Notes under the pieces: generated by a model
What the model was told of the DNA's origin: nothing
Seen by the model: only the letters and a program-made list of their open reading frames with translations
Database searches by the model: none
Assembly (NCBI GenBank): GCA_009801015.1
Contig: VHZZ01000583.1
Location: 40,790 to 63,777, forward strand
DNA length: 22,988 nucleotides
Origin: Silene noctiflora
Taxonomy: Eukaryota; Streptophyta; Magnoliopsida; Caryophyllales; Caryophyllaceae
Reading direction: 5' to 3'
Shown: piece by piece, positions 1-10,020 of the stretch
How positions within the stretch are numbered: the first letter of the stretch is position 1
How the letters are laid out: every line of letters starts with the position of its first letter
Program-made: the position numbers and the translations under genes

Positions 1-650
1 CAAGTCAGATTGATAAAGCGTTTGTGAACATCTCTTGGTTGACGCAATTCCCTAATACAAAATTGTGGCCCCTTCCAAAACTAGTCTCAAACCACTACCC
101 TTTACTTGTGTAGTGCGACAACGTCATTGGAGTTAAACGCCCTTTCAGGAGTATTGATGCTTGGCTTCACTGCCCAAGCTTCGAAGAATTAGTAAAATCA
201 GAATGAGAAAGTCTTGGTGCTATACCTTTCCAAGAAAAGATGGAGACCGTCGGGCACCTATTCTTGCATTGTAAATTTTCTTGTCAACTATGGTCTGATA
301 CTTGTGGTGTTTGGGGGATGACTTGGATAAGTCCATTGGAAATTGACGATGTTTTTCTGATGTGGAATGATTCTCACTTTGTTGGGGTTTGAGAAACGAC
401 TTTGGGAAGCCTTTTTCATTCCTATCGTGACGATTATCTGGGAGGTGAGAAACGAAGCTATTTTTGAGAAGAAAATGTCGTATTGGCCCTCTATGATGGA
501 TAAATTGCTCTTGAGGGTTAGTGTGTGGTGCAAAGCATGAAAGGACAATCTACCGTATAACCTAGAGGAATGGCTAAATAATTGGAAATCTTTGAGATTG
601 TGGAAGGAACGAAGGAGTATGCAAAGAAGGAATCCAAGCCGTGGTGACTG
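1..650 (+). pseudogene. Degraded LINE retrotransposon, endonuclease end joined to zinc-binding tail
   Basis: Translation in the frame starting at base 9 gives text typical of the end of a plant LINE endonuclease (IDKAFVNISWLTQFP, then PFRSIDAWLHCPSFEELVKS). From base 243, in the same frame, it gives the zinc-binding region that normally follows the reverse transcriptase (ETVGHLFLHCKFSCQLW). A second frame from 391 continues with LWEAFFIPIVTIIWEVRNEA, the usual C-terminal helix region. The whole reverse transcriptase domain between these parts is absent. Stops interrupt the frame near 111, 204 and 390, so it is not functional. It is cut by the window start. Assignment to L1-type plant LINEs rests on family knowledge. 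Confidence 0.75.
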
Positions 651-772
651 ATTTCTAATTTTATGTTATTAGTAAGGGTACAATGTCTATTTGGTTTATT
701 ACTTTTCTGTTTTCTTGTAAACTCTTCTTTGGGACTCTACTCGTTGTAAGTCTCCGGATTTTATCCCTTCTA

Positions 773-1085
773 CTCCCTCCTATTCACTATTTTCTTCCGT
801 ATTTCCTTAAACAGATTATTCAGGTTTTCTTCCCCTTTCCTATTTTGGTAATTTATACTCTTATTTTATTCATTCGTCTCTCCTATCACCAATCCCCACC
901 CAACTCTTTTACTTCTATTTTATTCCTTTTTTAATGTTTATGATGCACAATTCTTATTTAACTCCTAATTATTCATCCATCTCTCCTATCTACAAACCCC
1001 ACCAAACTCCTTTATTCATATTCTATTATTTTCCTTAAATATTGTGCTCACATCAAAGGGCAAGAAAACAATGAATATGAGGGAG
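773..1085. mobile_element. Stowaway-type MITE
   Basis: The left end CTCCCTCCTATTCACTATTT matches the reverse complement of the right end, CTCCCTCATATTCATTGTTT, and both ends are flanked by TA (771-772 and 1086-1087). TA duplication plus CTCCCTC termini define Stowaway (Tc1/mariner-derived) MITEs. Inside, a stretch around 865-925 is repeated in diverged form at about 967-1028. There is no coding capacity; short frames here are chance. Confidence 0.85.
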
Positions 1086-1142
1086 TAATAAAAAAAAAGT
1101 TGGTCCTACCTTAGGAGATCAATTTAGTTTTATTACCTTGTC

Positions 1143-1168
1143 AAAAAAAAAATATATATATATATATT
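1143..1168. repeat. A-tract followed by (AT)n microsatellite
   Basis: An A-tract runs into about eight AT dinucleotides. Simple low-complexity DNA upstream of the Mpv17-family gene. Confidence 0.9.
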
Positions 1169-1242
1169 CCACCACTGAGTTTCCATCTTCCTCCGCTCTT
1201 CATTGTGATATCGTTTCCTTTTTTCGTGCCGTATTACGTTAG

Positions 1243-1267
1243 ATAATTAATACGGAGTATTAATTAT
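1243..1267. repeat. Perfect 11-bp inverted repeat with 3-nt loop
   Basis: ATAATTAATAC is followed by GGA and its exact reverse complement GTATTAATTAT. The centre TACGGAGTA is a motif often seen at MITE ends in plants, so this may be an excised or collapsed element, but no target duplication was found. Confidence 0.7.
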
Positions 1268-1453
1268 TTGATACATCATCATAATAACAAGTCGATTGTT
1301 CTCGCTTGATAAACTTGGCTCCAAAATCCTAAAAGCCCGCTTTTGCCCGAAAGGACTAGGCTTAGGCCTTATGCTGACGCAAATGGGTCGTTTTTAAGAT
1401 CAGATTCGACCGGAACCAAACCCGACCCAGCCTATGATCACCTCTACTTTAAA

Positions 1454-1699
1454 GGTAAGAGTAAGATTATCAGTAAGACTCTTTCAAGTCTTAAGACTTT
1501 GCCACATCGGCTTTTCACTAACTTTTATTATTTCTTTATTGTTCAGACTTACCTCATACTTTATACCTTTGATTGTGGGGTTAAGACTCATCCAAAGTCT
1601 TAAATTGAGTCTTGAATTTTGAAGACTCAGCTTAAGACTTTGATAGATTATTGGTACTTTTGAGTAAGTCTTGTCTCACCACTACCAATAATCTTACCC
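1454..1699. repeat. Fold-back element, MITE-like
   Basis: GTAAGATTAT at 1461-1470 is perfectly inverted at 1688-1697, and AAGTCTTAAGACTT-type motifs (itself a palindrome near 1487-1500) recur through the interior. The layout suggests a fold-back MITE of about 240 bp. I could not find a clear target duplication, so the superfamily is unassigned. Just to the left (1340-1440) lies a GGGTC/CCCGAC-containing fragment. Confidence 0.45.
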
Positions 1700-1944
1700 G
1701 ACGGGAATTATTCAACTTTTTTTTTTTTTTTTTTTTTGGGTACGCTCAACCAAATTAAAACATTGCCAGCCAAAACATTTCATCCCAAACTCAAGAAACA
1801 ACTTTACACCAACAAAAACACTTTGACAACATCATTTCATCTGGGTGATTTTCCCCAAATTACTTATTAATTGAACAAAATACAAGAAACCCACCTACAT
1901 TTTACTTAGATCTCTTGATTTCAATTTCTGGGTATCTCAAAAAA

Positions 1945-2106
1945 ATGTTAGGGTTATGGAGATGGTACCAAAATTGTTTAGCAGTACATCCAGTAAAAAC
2001 TCAAATGATTAGTTCAGGTGTACTTTGGGGAATTGGTGATATTGCTGCTCAAACCATCACTTTCTCTTCTTCCCATAAACAACTTCGTCTTTCTGTCAGC
2101 TTCTTT

Positions 2107-2157
<51 letters not shown>

Positions 2158-5100
2158 CACTGCTGCTTCTTAATTGTGTTTTTGTTGTTTTATGTGATGG
2201 AATTGTGTATATATGTTGCTGTTTTTGAGTCCATTTATGGGCATTTCTTGATCATTCAGTTGGCGTTAGAACTGAAACCTGTTTTTGTTAGGGTTTTGAG
2301 TGAAATGCGTTGAATATAATTTGTAATTGTGAATTCAATTGATGGGTATTTCTGTACCATTTTAGACATAACACTGATACGCAGCCAAGTTATAAAGGTT
2401 TTGGGGTTTACTGCGTTTTCAGGCGGTATTGAGTATTGACAGCAGTTAGGGAGATTAGGTCGTTACACACGATACTGCGATCAGAACAGAAACTGAGATT
2501 TAAGACTGATTTTAGATGTGTATACATCTGATGGGGAATAAGAGCTTGGATCTGTTTTTCCCTTTTGAGGGAAAAGCTTTGATCTTTTCAATTGATACTT
2601 AATGCAAATGTTGCTTTCATCAGTTTTTTCCCTAGAAATTCGGTCTTGCGTTGATATGTTGAAATATTTGGTCCTCTTGGATATAGTTATTGGAGGGATT
2701 TCAATCGTTTAACTATTTTGAAGAGTTCCCAAATCCCAATTCAATTATTTTGCTCCACTTGAGGTTTTAAGTTGTTTTGAACAATGGGGTAATTTGTTAC
2801 TTTGTTATTATGTGGGCATGTAGTATATCTTTGTCTCATATGCAAATTTCATATCTTTCTAAACCAGGTGAAGGGGGAAAACGATTGAAAAATGGGAGAT
2901 GTACTGTACTAACAATTGCGGAATTGTTTGCAAAATGAGTTGTATTTCCAGTTTTCATTGTGGAGTAAATATTTTCTCTTGGCAAAGTTCGTAACTTCTT
3001 TATGGTTAGGAACTTGGAAAAACATTGGCGTGTGGGGTTTTCATGTATCTCTGCTGTGAAACTAAATGTATGAATAGGTCCGAAGGTCTAATATTGGATA
3101 AAATCTGCCACTATAAGGAGGACCAGAGCTTTACGACATTTTCTTTGTTTACTATCTACCTTTTCCTCCCTACTCTTCATTGTTACTTGTTGTAAAAGCT
3201 GCCTTTTGGTGCTGTTGTCAATTGCAGTCTTTGGTCTTGGCGTTTTTGGATTCAGGTTTTACCTTCTGCGTGATGTTGTCCATCGAACCCTATCATTGCT
3301 TTTGTTTATTTATTTTACATGTTTGCCGTTCTACTTGTTTAATCATGAGAAATTTTCTTGCTGAAAATTGAACTGATGTCTACTGACTATTAGCTGGAAC
3401 CTATATCTGGTTTGCCTTTGCCATCATCTAGTTATGTGAATTAAAATTGAAGAATCAACCTACAATTTCTAATTTGTTTTTATGGTAAAATTGAATCATA
3501 TCATAACTTCTGCGTTTAATAGGAGAAGGACAAAGAATTAAAGATCAACTGGAAAAGAGTTGCTGCAACAAGCTTTTTTGGCTTTGCATTTGTTGGACCA
3601 GTTGGCCATTTCTGGTTAGTCAATTATCTCACTTTCATCTGTACTACTTCCAGCCCGCTTTCGTGAACCTTCTTCCTTTACATGACAACACACTAATCTA
3701 GTGTAATGGAATTATGTATTTTGGACTGTCATCTTCATATGAATGTGGATGTGGTTTTGTAGATTTAATCCTAAATCCCAACAAAAAATTATTTTCCTGG
3801 TAATACTATAGGATAAGCTCATAATCCCTAAAAGTGACACAAAAGTAGCACTTCTTACTATTAAACTTGCTTGAATCTACTGTCCTATCTAAGGGCATGT
3901 TTTGCTGGCTATCACAGACATTTTTTTTATCTTTTTCTATTCCAAGTTGTAAACTTGTACTCCGACATTGTACAGATAGAAGCTCGGTTGTTTAGAGTAA
4001 CATTTACCCGCTGGACTACTTTGGTGGTAAAGACGAGGCCACAAGGGCACAAAAGCTTATTTGTGAGTGGGCTGAGGTTTTGTTTACATATCAGGTCGGG
4101 TTGTGTTCGTGTCCGTGTCAATTTTAAACGGGTCACCACTATCCCAACCCTAACCCGACCCAATTACATAAACGTGTCATTTGTCTCGACCCTAACCCAA
4201 CCCATTTAATTTTTCTATAACCCAACCCGACATGTTTAACCCATTTATCTTTAAGCAGATCATTTTTAACCCACTTAACCCGTTTAACCCAAAACGACGA
4301 ATGAAAATACTTATTTTTGAGTTGTTTGGTTGAATTATTGACTCGACCCAAATATTTTATGACATTTTTAAATAAATGGGTTATCCGTGTGGGATTCGGT
4401 CAAAAGATTCCGTAGTACAAGTGATGTAAAGTTGGAAACTCGACAGTGGGAGGAAAAGTTGGCTGAAAATCATGGTGCGAGGAGCACACGCTTATAGTTT
4501 TTATGTACTCTTAATGTACTACGGAATCCAATTGGAATAAGTTTTGCTTTCATAGTAATCTCGAATATATCATATGTTTCCAACATTGTGGATGCTATGA
4601 CATGAAAGCTGATTTGGAAAACCTTGATTCAAAGCTATGGATAAGTTCATCAGCTTGAATATATTGTGGTTCCACGACTGGGCTTCAATGAAATATTGGA
4701 CAATCATGTGTAAACTTATTGCACACAAAATTTTAGTGTAAATGTCTGCTTAAGTGAAATTCACAGTGGTAATGAGCTCTCTACTATTCATCTCTTTTGT
4801 AGGTATGAAGGCCTAGACCGTGTCCTGAAGTCACGACTTAAAATGAAACAGAATTCATTTCGGTTTGTTGGTACTAAAGTTGCACTCGACGGAATCATTT
4901 TTGGGCCCTTGGATTTATTAGTTTTCTTTACATACATGGGCTTTGCCAACGGGAAGGCCATGCCTCAAATCAAGGAAGATGTGAAGAGAGATTTCATTCC
5001 AGCCCTAGCCTTGGAAGGTGGCATATGGCCAATTCTCCAGGTTGCCAACTTTCGTTATGTACCAGTCAGGTATCAACTTCTGTATGTCAACTTCTTCTGT

Positions 5101-5208
5101 TTGCTTGATAGCTGTTTCTTATCATGGATCGAGCAACAAGAAGATGCGGCTTGGAAAAAATGGTTTATGCAACTTTTTAAGCAGCAAAAAGGTGGTGGTG
5201 AAGACTGA
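1945..5208 (+). CDS. Mpv17/PMP22 family membrane protein, three exons
   Basis: Coding exons are 1945-2094, 3523-3614 and 4803-5208, giving 215 residues; the Trp81 codon is split TG|G. Introns 2095-3522 and 3615-4802 are GT-AG, although the first donor (GTCAGC) is weak. The open frame begins upstream at a TTG, so the real start is ATG 1945. Visible family marks are WRWYQ near the N-terminus, GPVGHFW at 75-81, DGIIFGP at 110-116, WPILQ..NF..VP at 156-168 and YVN...D..FLSW.EQQ at 175-193. Mpv17/PMP22 proteins are four-helix proteins of peroxisomal or mitochondrial inner membranes; the exact role of this plant branch is unsettled. Sequence resembles Arabidopsis At3g24570 as I remember it. Both introns carry repeats, including a long T-tract after exon 1 and an ACCC-rich element in intron 2. 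Length is normal for the family and the gene looks intact. Confidence 0.92.
2110..2153. repeat. T44 homopolymer in intron 1
   Basis: An uninterrupted run of 44 T begins 15 nt after the exon 1 donor site. It is exceptionally long for a plant intron pyrimidine tract and may vary in length or be imprecisely assembled. Confidence 0.9.
4091..4390. repeat. GGGTC/ACCC-rich repeat block in intron 2
   Basis: The segment holds many ACCCGACCC, AACCC and AAACGGGTC motifs followed by AT-rich sequence. It resembles the GGGTCGGGT-bearing fragments elsewhere in the window, but no terminal repeats or target duplication could be fixed. Long frames on both strands here are produced by the repeat. Confidence 0.5.
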
Positions 5209-5282
5209 TGATTTTTGGTTTTGTTATACCCTTTAAATTTACAATTATATCTCTGATCTTGAAGTTGAGTACCTGAAATTTT

Positions 5283-5288
5283 AATAAA
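5283..5288 (+). terminator. Possible polyadenylation signal of the Mpv17-family gene
   Basis: AATAAA lies about 75 bp past the stop codon, within a T/A-rich stretch. The position fits a short 3' UTR, but plant signals are loose. Confidence 0.45.
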
Positions 5289-6095
5289 TGACGCGTACCA
5301 AGAATCCTACATTGCCCATCTGGGTCATTGGACTTACCCGACTTGTTGCAAGTTTACAATGTCCTAATTTTGCAATTGTAATGATCTTCACAGAAACGAA
5401 TAAATCTGTGCTCATTCTTGCAGTTTTGCTCTTAAATTTGTAGTAGTGAGGCAACATTTTTGTCCTCGTTTTAGATTCTGAAGCTTTTAGGTTGAGAATT
5501 CTCAGGAATGATTTTCTGAAACACTCTTGTGTCGTTTGATGCAAATACGAGTATTTCATAGTTGATTCCCTTTTAAGTCATGTAAATACATCAAAAAGGG
5601 CAGGGGCCACTGGCCAATGGTGAAGCAAGTATTGTATGATGAAAGTTTTAGGAAGTATGTGTGAGGCCAGTCGAAATACATGTGTATTCCTATGTTTAAG
5701 TTTGCAGTAGTAAGATTTTGTACCCTTGAGTTTGTATTCTGTGATTTAAGGGTTACCTACTTACCTATGCCCTTGTTTTGGCAATCAGTGAACTCGGCTC
5801 AACTTGAGTTGCCACATACCCTCATTGTTTTGGCGCACCTCAAACTTTTAAAACGAGCTTTTATTTAGCTCAGGCCACCCCAATAGATGGAAATATGTAT
5901 CAGTGGTTGAGAGCTTTGACGATGGCTCGCGCTCGTTCTCATTTATCTCATCATTCTAAAGTGCAATTGGAATGGTTTCTTCATCATTGTTCCATGTTCA
6001 AATATGTAGCAGTTCATAACCAAAAGTCCAGGTTACCCTTTTTGCTGCAGAAAAGGGGGTATTGGAATTTTTTTATAACATACGAGTACAATTTT

Positions 6096-6137
6096 TATTA
6101 TTATTATTATTATTATTATTTTTTTTTTTTTTTTTTT
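6096..6137. repeat. (TTA)n microsatellite followed by poly-T
   Basis: About eight TTA units run directly into roughly 18 T. The apparent tyrosine/phenylalanine-rich peptide end in this region is only a reading of the repeat. Confidence 0.9.
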
Positions 6138-6185
6138 AACTAGTGATGTATACATTCAGCTTTTATTTTTTGCATACTACTTGAC

Positions 6186-6205
6186 CCGTCTTAAACTTAA
6201 GACGG
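6186..6205. repeat. 9-bp inverted repeat, 2-nt loop
   Basis: CCGTCTTAA and TTAAGACGG flank AC. A near-perfect 20-bp palindrome, possibly a MITE tip or remnant; no partner end was found. Confidence 0.6.
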
Positions 6206-6456
6206 ATATACCCATCTTAAATGAAAATTTGCCTCTAAACATACATTAGCATCTATTTCAAGTATTTTACATTTTTACCCATTCCCTATAAAAAGAGATT
6301 AAACATAGTATAATTTCAATTAATATTATCTTATTTGATAAAATCACGTTTCTTTTTCGTATTTTTATCTAGAAAATTTAATTTATATTAATCGTAAATA
6401 TATTTATAACTATTATTAAAATAAAACTATGACGTAAGGATATAATAAAAAATATA

Positions 6457-6716
6457 CTCCCTCCACTCGACTTCACACTACATATTTGCTTTTTTATGTT
6501 TGTCAACCCGTGTTTAACGCAGTAAATATCTTTAGCTACGTATTTGCAAAAATTATAAAAGTTAGATATTTTTAATGTACTCCTAAAGACGAATCAAACA
6601 TCCCACATGAATATATTTTTCACTTATGTATTGAGAGAAAATTGAAATTAAATGCTCACTTATGAATAATATACAAAATAGAAATGTGTGTTGTGGAGTT
6701 GAATGTAGGGAGGGAG
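6457..6716. mobile_element. Stowaway-type MITE, 260 bp
   Basis: Left end CTCCCTCCACTCGACTTCAC pairs with the reverse complement of the right end, CTCCCTCCCTACATTCAACT, and TA flanks both sides (6455-6456, 6717-6718). A second Stowaway copy in the window, with an AT-rich non-coding interior. Confidence 0.85.
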
Positions 6717-7697
6717 TATAATGTTTAAAAAATCACCAGGAACTAAATCTAACTATGGTTTGATAAAATAACAAAATCATAAACTAGGTCTTGTAAGTAG
6801 GTTAAAAAGTATATATTAGTATTTTAATATAGGAATTAGGTCTAAGTAGGTTTACAGGAACAATTGATAAACATGATGGTAGTCGATGAAAACCAAATTT
6901 TTTTTTTTTTTTGGCAACGATGAAAACCAAACTAACATTCATAGTCTGAAGACCTTTGCTGCCCATCAGCCCTGTCGATAGTGTTAATTCCGATGCGTTG
7001 GACCTCTGGCGTGTCGCGTGTCAGACATGAAACAACAGCCGACACGACGTGACACGTTCTAGACACGCCACCTTTCAACATGACCAGGTTAAAGTCGTCG
7101 AACTTGAGTAGATTAGATCCTCAATATCCAGTATTTCACGTTCTTAAAAGTTCAAATCAAAACCTAAACTAAAAATTTGGTCATTCATACAAGTAACTTA
7201 TTTATTATTTTAAAATATTTTCAATCACAAATTTGATTAGGGCAAAAATTATGATTTCCTAAAGAAAAACGAAAATCATAACATATCTTTAAAGGAAAAT
7301 AACTATAACTCACCCTCTAACCTAAAATTTCAACCCCATATAAAGCTATAAATACTTAATAATATCATATAACCAAAGTCCATAAATTTGAGCCGTATTA
7401 ACTACAAAGAAATAATAAAATCACAACACAAAAAAAAAAAAAAAAAAAAAAACATAAAAGTTGTTGAACACACTGTTCGCGGACAGATGTATAATCCTAT
7501 TTCTCTTGAACACAACAATCAACATCAACTGGATTGTCGTACTAAGGTACCTGACTGGATCCGTTTTAATCTTTTACGGATATATCCGTCAAGATAGATT
7601 AGTATAATACAAATCTTGTTTTCTTGTGTTAGCATATAACAGATGGCTGGAGATTGGTCTATGATGCCTCTCGCTCTCGATCTTCTTTGAAGATTTT
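6717..7697. other. Intergenic; no gene recognised
   Basis: Mostly AT-rich. It contains an A-tract at about 7430-7451, a GTGTC/GACAC inverted cluster at 7007-7070 and a 69-residue plus-strand frame (7388-7597). The latter half of that frame (VRGQMYNPISLEHNNQH) is not low complexity but matches nothing I know, so I do not call it a gene. Confidence 0.5.
7007..7070. repeat. Inverted CGTGTC/GACACG cluster
   Basis: TGGCGTGTC at 7007-7015 is exactly inverted as GACACGCCA at 7062-7070, with further GTGTC and GACAC words between. It could form a stem-loop. It is GC-rich against AT-rich flanks. Confidence 0.6.
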
Positions 7698-7997
7698 ATT
7701 TATTTTTCTTTGGTATGTCGCTGGTGGAATCGTGCTGAGTCGCCATGGCTTTTAAAGATTTAGGTATAACTGAAAACCACCAGCGCTGCCTCACCCGTAC
7801 CGCCACATAAAAAAAAGTACTGTAAACAACAGGGCATCTCGCCTGTGAATAAGCAACCGAAGTGGAGGGAAAAGGAGAAAGTGGAAAGGGGAGTAGGTAA
7901 AACTGAACAGAACAGGATTCAACAGCGCATTGCGGCCGAGTAGTAAGGGAAACTTCTCTCTTTTTAGATCTGTAGATTTCGAGCAACATCAACAGTA

Positions 7998-8003
7998 TTT
8001 ATT
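7998..8003 (-). terminator. Possible polyadenylation signal of gamma-SNAP
   Basis: AATAAA on the minus strand, about 310 bp past the stop codon at 8314. It fits a 3' UTR of ordinary plant length; no transcript evidence is available. Confidence 0.4.
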
Positions 8004-8313
8004 GCCAACAGGTACAAGATCACAACAGAAAACAATATTCATACAATGATCACAACAATTTAGAAATATGCATCACGATTATATCGCTTGTGTTTACATA
8101 GAAATCTCCAAAGTTCAAGAGAAGGTTGTATTTCACCAAAGTCTAGTTAAATAAGAACCCGACTAAAAATTCACAACACCACGCTTACAGACAGGCCACA
8201 GCCTTCACAATCGAAATTTAACATTTAACTCTTTTCCATGTTTAATAATTTCCGAGTCTAAGAGCTTTTAACACATTCACACGAGCACCTTCAGACTTCA
8301 TTAGTGAGGGACG

Positions 8314-9204
8314 CTAAGTGAGGTTATCTTCATCAAGGTCCTCTCCAAATTCCTCAGCTGCTTCAGCTCTGAATTGATCCAATTCACCAGTAGGTAGTTT
8401 CCTTGCAAGCTTGATTATCACATTATCCAAATGTTTTATAGCCCCGGATTGAGTCAGATGTTTGATTTCCTCAACATCCCCTTCTCGATAGGCCGAAAGA
8501 AGTTTAGTAGCAGCTCTGAACTGATCGCTACCAATAAAAGCATCAGTTTGGCAGCAATCATTGTAGCATTTCTCGGCTTGCTTAAAATCATGAGCAAAGA
8601 GGTACACAATAATGGCACTTAAATAGGCTTTGCATTGGCTATTTTTCGCATCGCACTTATCCGCTGCTAGGCCCCACCTAAGTAAAACCGCGGCAGCATC
8701 TTCATATTTCTCAAGTTTAACATAAATGGCAGCAGCCTCTCGGTATAAATCAAAGGCCATTTGCTCTTTTCCATCCTCTTCTAGAATCTCACATGAAGCT
8801 ATGTATAAAGTAATAGCTTCCTCCGGCAATGACTCAGCTAGCGCACGAGCGCCTTTAGCAAGTGCATCAGAAGCAGGCTGTGACCTTCCACACGCAATAT
8901 AATAGTGCGAGGCACTTTTGTAGAATTCCGAGACCTCAGTCCAGAGACCTTGTTCTTTTGCCATAGTAGCAGCTGATTCCATGTGTTTGGCAGCATCCCA
9001 GGGCGAGTCAAGCATTTCTTGTCCCTTGGATGCCTTTTCAAAAGCGAGTTTTGCTTTCTCATAATTTTTAGCAAGTCGGAATGCTACAGCTGCTTGTTCA
9101 TATAAAACAGATGCATTTCTCCAATCAGCGTTCCATCTTGTGAAACTTAGCTTAGTCATCTTGTCGGCCTTAGCCATCATCTTTTCTGGATCTGAACCTG
9201 CCAT
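8314..9204 (-). CDS. GSNAP: Gamma-soluble NSF attachment protein (gamma-SNAP)
   Basis: This frame encodes 296 residues from ATG 9204; the frame extends five codons further up only to a TTG. The start MAGSDPEKMMAKADK, the central KGQEMLDSPWDAAKHMESAA and LEEDGKEQMAFDLYR segments, DKCDAKNSQCKAYLSAI with AHDFKQAEKCYNDC, and the acidic C-terminus EDLDEDNLT match plant gamma-SNAP as remembered (the Arabidopsis protein is about 291 residues). SNAPs are all-helical TPR-like adaptors that bind SNARE bundles at cytosolic membrane faces and recruit the ATPase NSF to disassemble them; gamma is the divergent isoform. The A-x-x-Y/F helix pattern repeats through residues 25-230. No intron interrupts the coding part, but a leader intron is likely upstream. 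The gene looks intact. Confidence 0.95.
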   Translation of the reverse strand: MAGSDPEKMMAKADKMTKLSFTRWNADWRNASVLYEQAAVAFRLAKNYEKAKLAFEKASKGQEMLDSPWDAAKHMESAATMAKEQGLWTEVSEFYKSASHYYIACGRSQPASDALAKGARALAESLPEEAITLYIASCEILEEDGKEQMAFDLYREAAAIYVKLEKYEDAAAVLLRWGLAADKCDAKNSQCKAYLSAIIVYLFAHDFKQAEKCYNDCCQTDAFIGSDQFRAATKLLSAYREGDVEEIKHLTQSGAIKHLDNVIIKLARKLPTGELDQFRAEAAEEFGEDLDEDNLT

Positions 9205-9258
9205 AGCTGAATTGCTCAAGCCAAACAGTTCCGAGTTTCCTTACGACCTTACTGTTTT

Positions 9259-9433
9259 CTGCAGTGACAACATCCGGATAAAACGCAATTAAACCTCTCA
9301 GTATTCAAATACCCTCCCCTACACGTAAGTTCTCGCTTGCCCCTCGTTATTTTCGACTTTTGTCCTACTAATAGGAATCTATACTCAACGTGATTACATC
9401 CAATCGAACACAATTAAAACTTTCACATAATAA

Positions 9434-9468
<35 letters not shown>

Positions 9469-9721
9469 GAGCCTTAGTTCCAAAATGATTTGGGATCGGT
9501 CGACATGAATCATCATCTGAAACCCTAATTGGAATAAATTGTAACCAAAATTCCGAAATCAATATAAACCCTAATTCCAAACCTAGGAATATTTTGATTC
9601 CTAATCAAGATTTCACATGTAGATGAATACTAAAATGAGAAGGAAATTGGCTATACGAAAAACAATTCAGAAGTCGGAATTATCGGAAATGACGAGAAGG
9701 GAGAGTGGGTGAAGAACGCAC
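9259..9721 (-). other. Probable 5' UTR intron of gamma-SNAP
   Basis: Reading the minus strand, CAG|GTGCGT at 9722/9721 is a strong donor, and GTTGTCACTGCAG ending at 9259 is a good acceptor 55 bp before the ATG. The upstream exon would lie around 9722-9850. The inferred intron of 463 bp contains a CAT/ATG triplet array that would otherwise place many ATGs in the leader. This is inferred from splice consensus only. Confidence 0.55.
9434..9468. repeat. (CAT)n trinucleotide microsatellite
   Basis: About 11-12 CAT units (ATG on the minus strand), inside the inferred gamma-SNAP leader intron. The poly-Met frame here is an artefact. Confidence 0.92.
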
Positions 9722-9997
9722 CTGAAGATGAAAATGGTGATTTCCTGGCGGCGAAGGATGGTGAGGGCCACCGCGCACGGTGGTGATTGCCGAGTATGAA
9801 AGGGATGAAGTCGAGATTCAAGTCGAGATACGACCCTTGTGTGTCTCTCTATTTGACTACTCAAGGAGGAAATGACGATAATATAGGAATATTCTCGTAT
9901 AAAACCGTTTTACATAACTACTTTAATTTTATGAGTCACATACTCATCTAATTATCCAACTTTTTTAATAAAGACTCTAAATAACGAAGAAAGAAAG

Positions 9998-10017
9998 AAA
10001 AAAAAAAAAAAAAAAAA
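9998..10017. repeat. A-tract after GAAA repeats
   Basis: GAAAGAAAGAAA runs into about 20 A just left of the minus-strand reverse transcriptase relic. The polarity is wrong for that relic's own poly(A) tail, so it is probably a simple repeat or the tail of another insertion. Confidence 0.75.
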
Positions 10018-10020
10018 CTC

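Larger units (their letters stand above)
5289..6456. other. Intergenic, AT-rich; no gene recognised
   Basis: Short frames occur on both strands but none resembles a known family. The stretch contains a (TTA)n plus poly-T microsatellite and a short palindrome, and becomes very AT-rich before the Stowaway element at 6457. Confidence 0.6.

Noticed and set aside
683-934. Hydrophobic 83-residue frame
   Set aside because: It runs across the LINE tail into the Stowaway MITE; pyrimidine-rich DNA gives a false membrane-like peptide.
1915-1944. N-terminal extension MISISGYLKK of the Mpv17-family protein
   Set aside because: Its first codon is TTG, not ATG; the family start matches ATG 1945 (MLGLWRWYQ).
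2095-2313. Coding continuation of Mpv17 exon 1 through the T-tract
   Set aside because: It would encode a poly-Phe stretch; the donor at 2095 joins exon 2 in phase and restores the family sequence.
3871-4351. Open frames on both strands in intron 2
   Set aside because: They lie inside a GGGTC/ACCC repeat whose composition lacks stops; no protein family resemblance.
7696-7992. 98-residue minus-strand frame
   Set aside because: Lies in the probable 3' flank of gamma-SNAP, with no recognisable motif or codon pattern.
9205-9219. Five-residue N-terminal extension of gamma-SNAP
   Set aside because: The extension begins with TTG; the ATG at 9204 has a better context and matches known starts.
9998-10017. 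A-tract as the poly(A) tail of the adjacent RT relic
   Set aside because: The relic is on the minus strand, so its tail would read as T on the plus strand.
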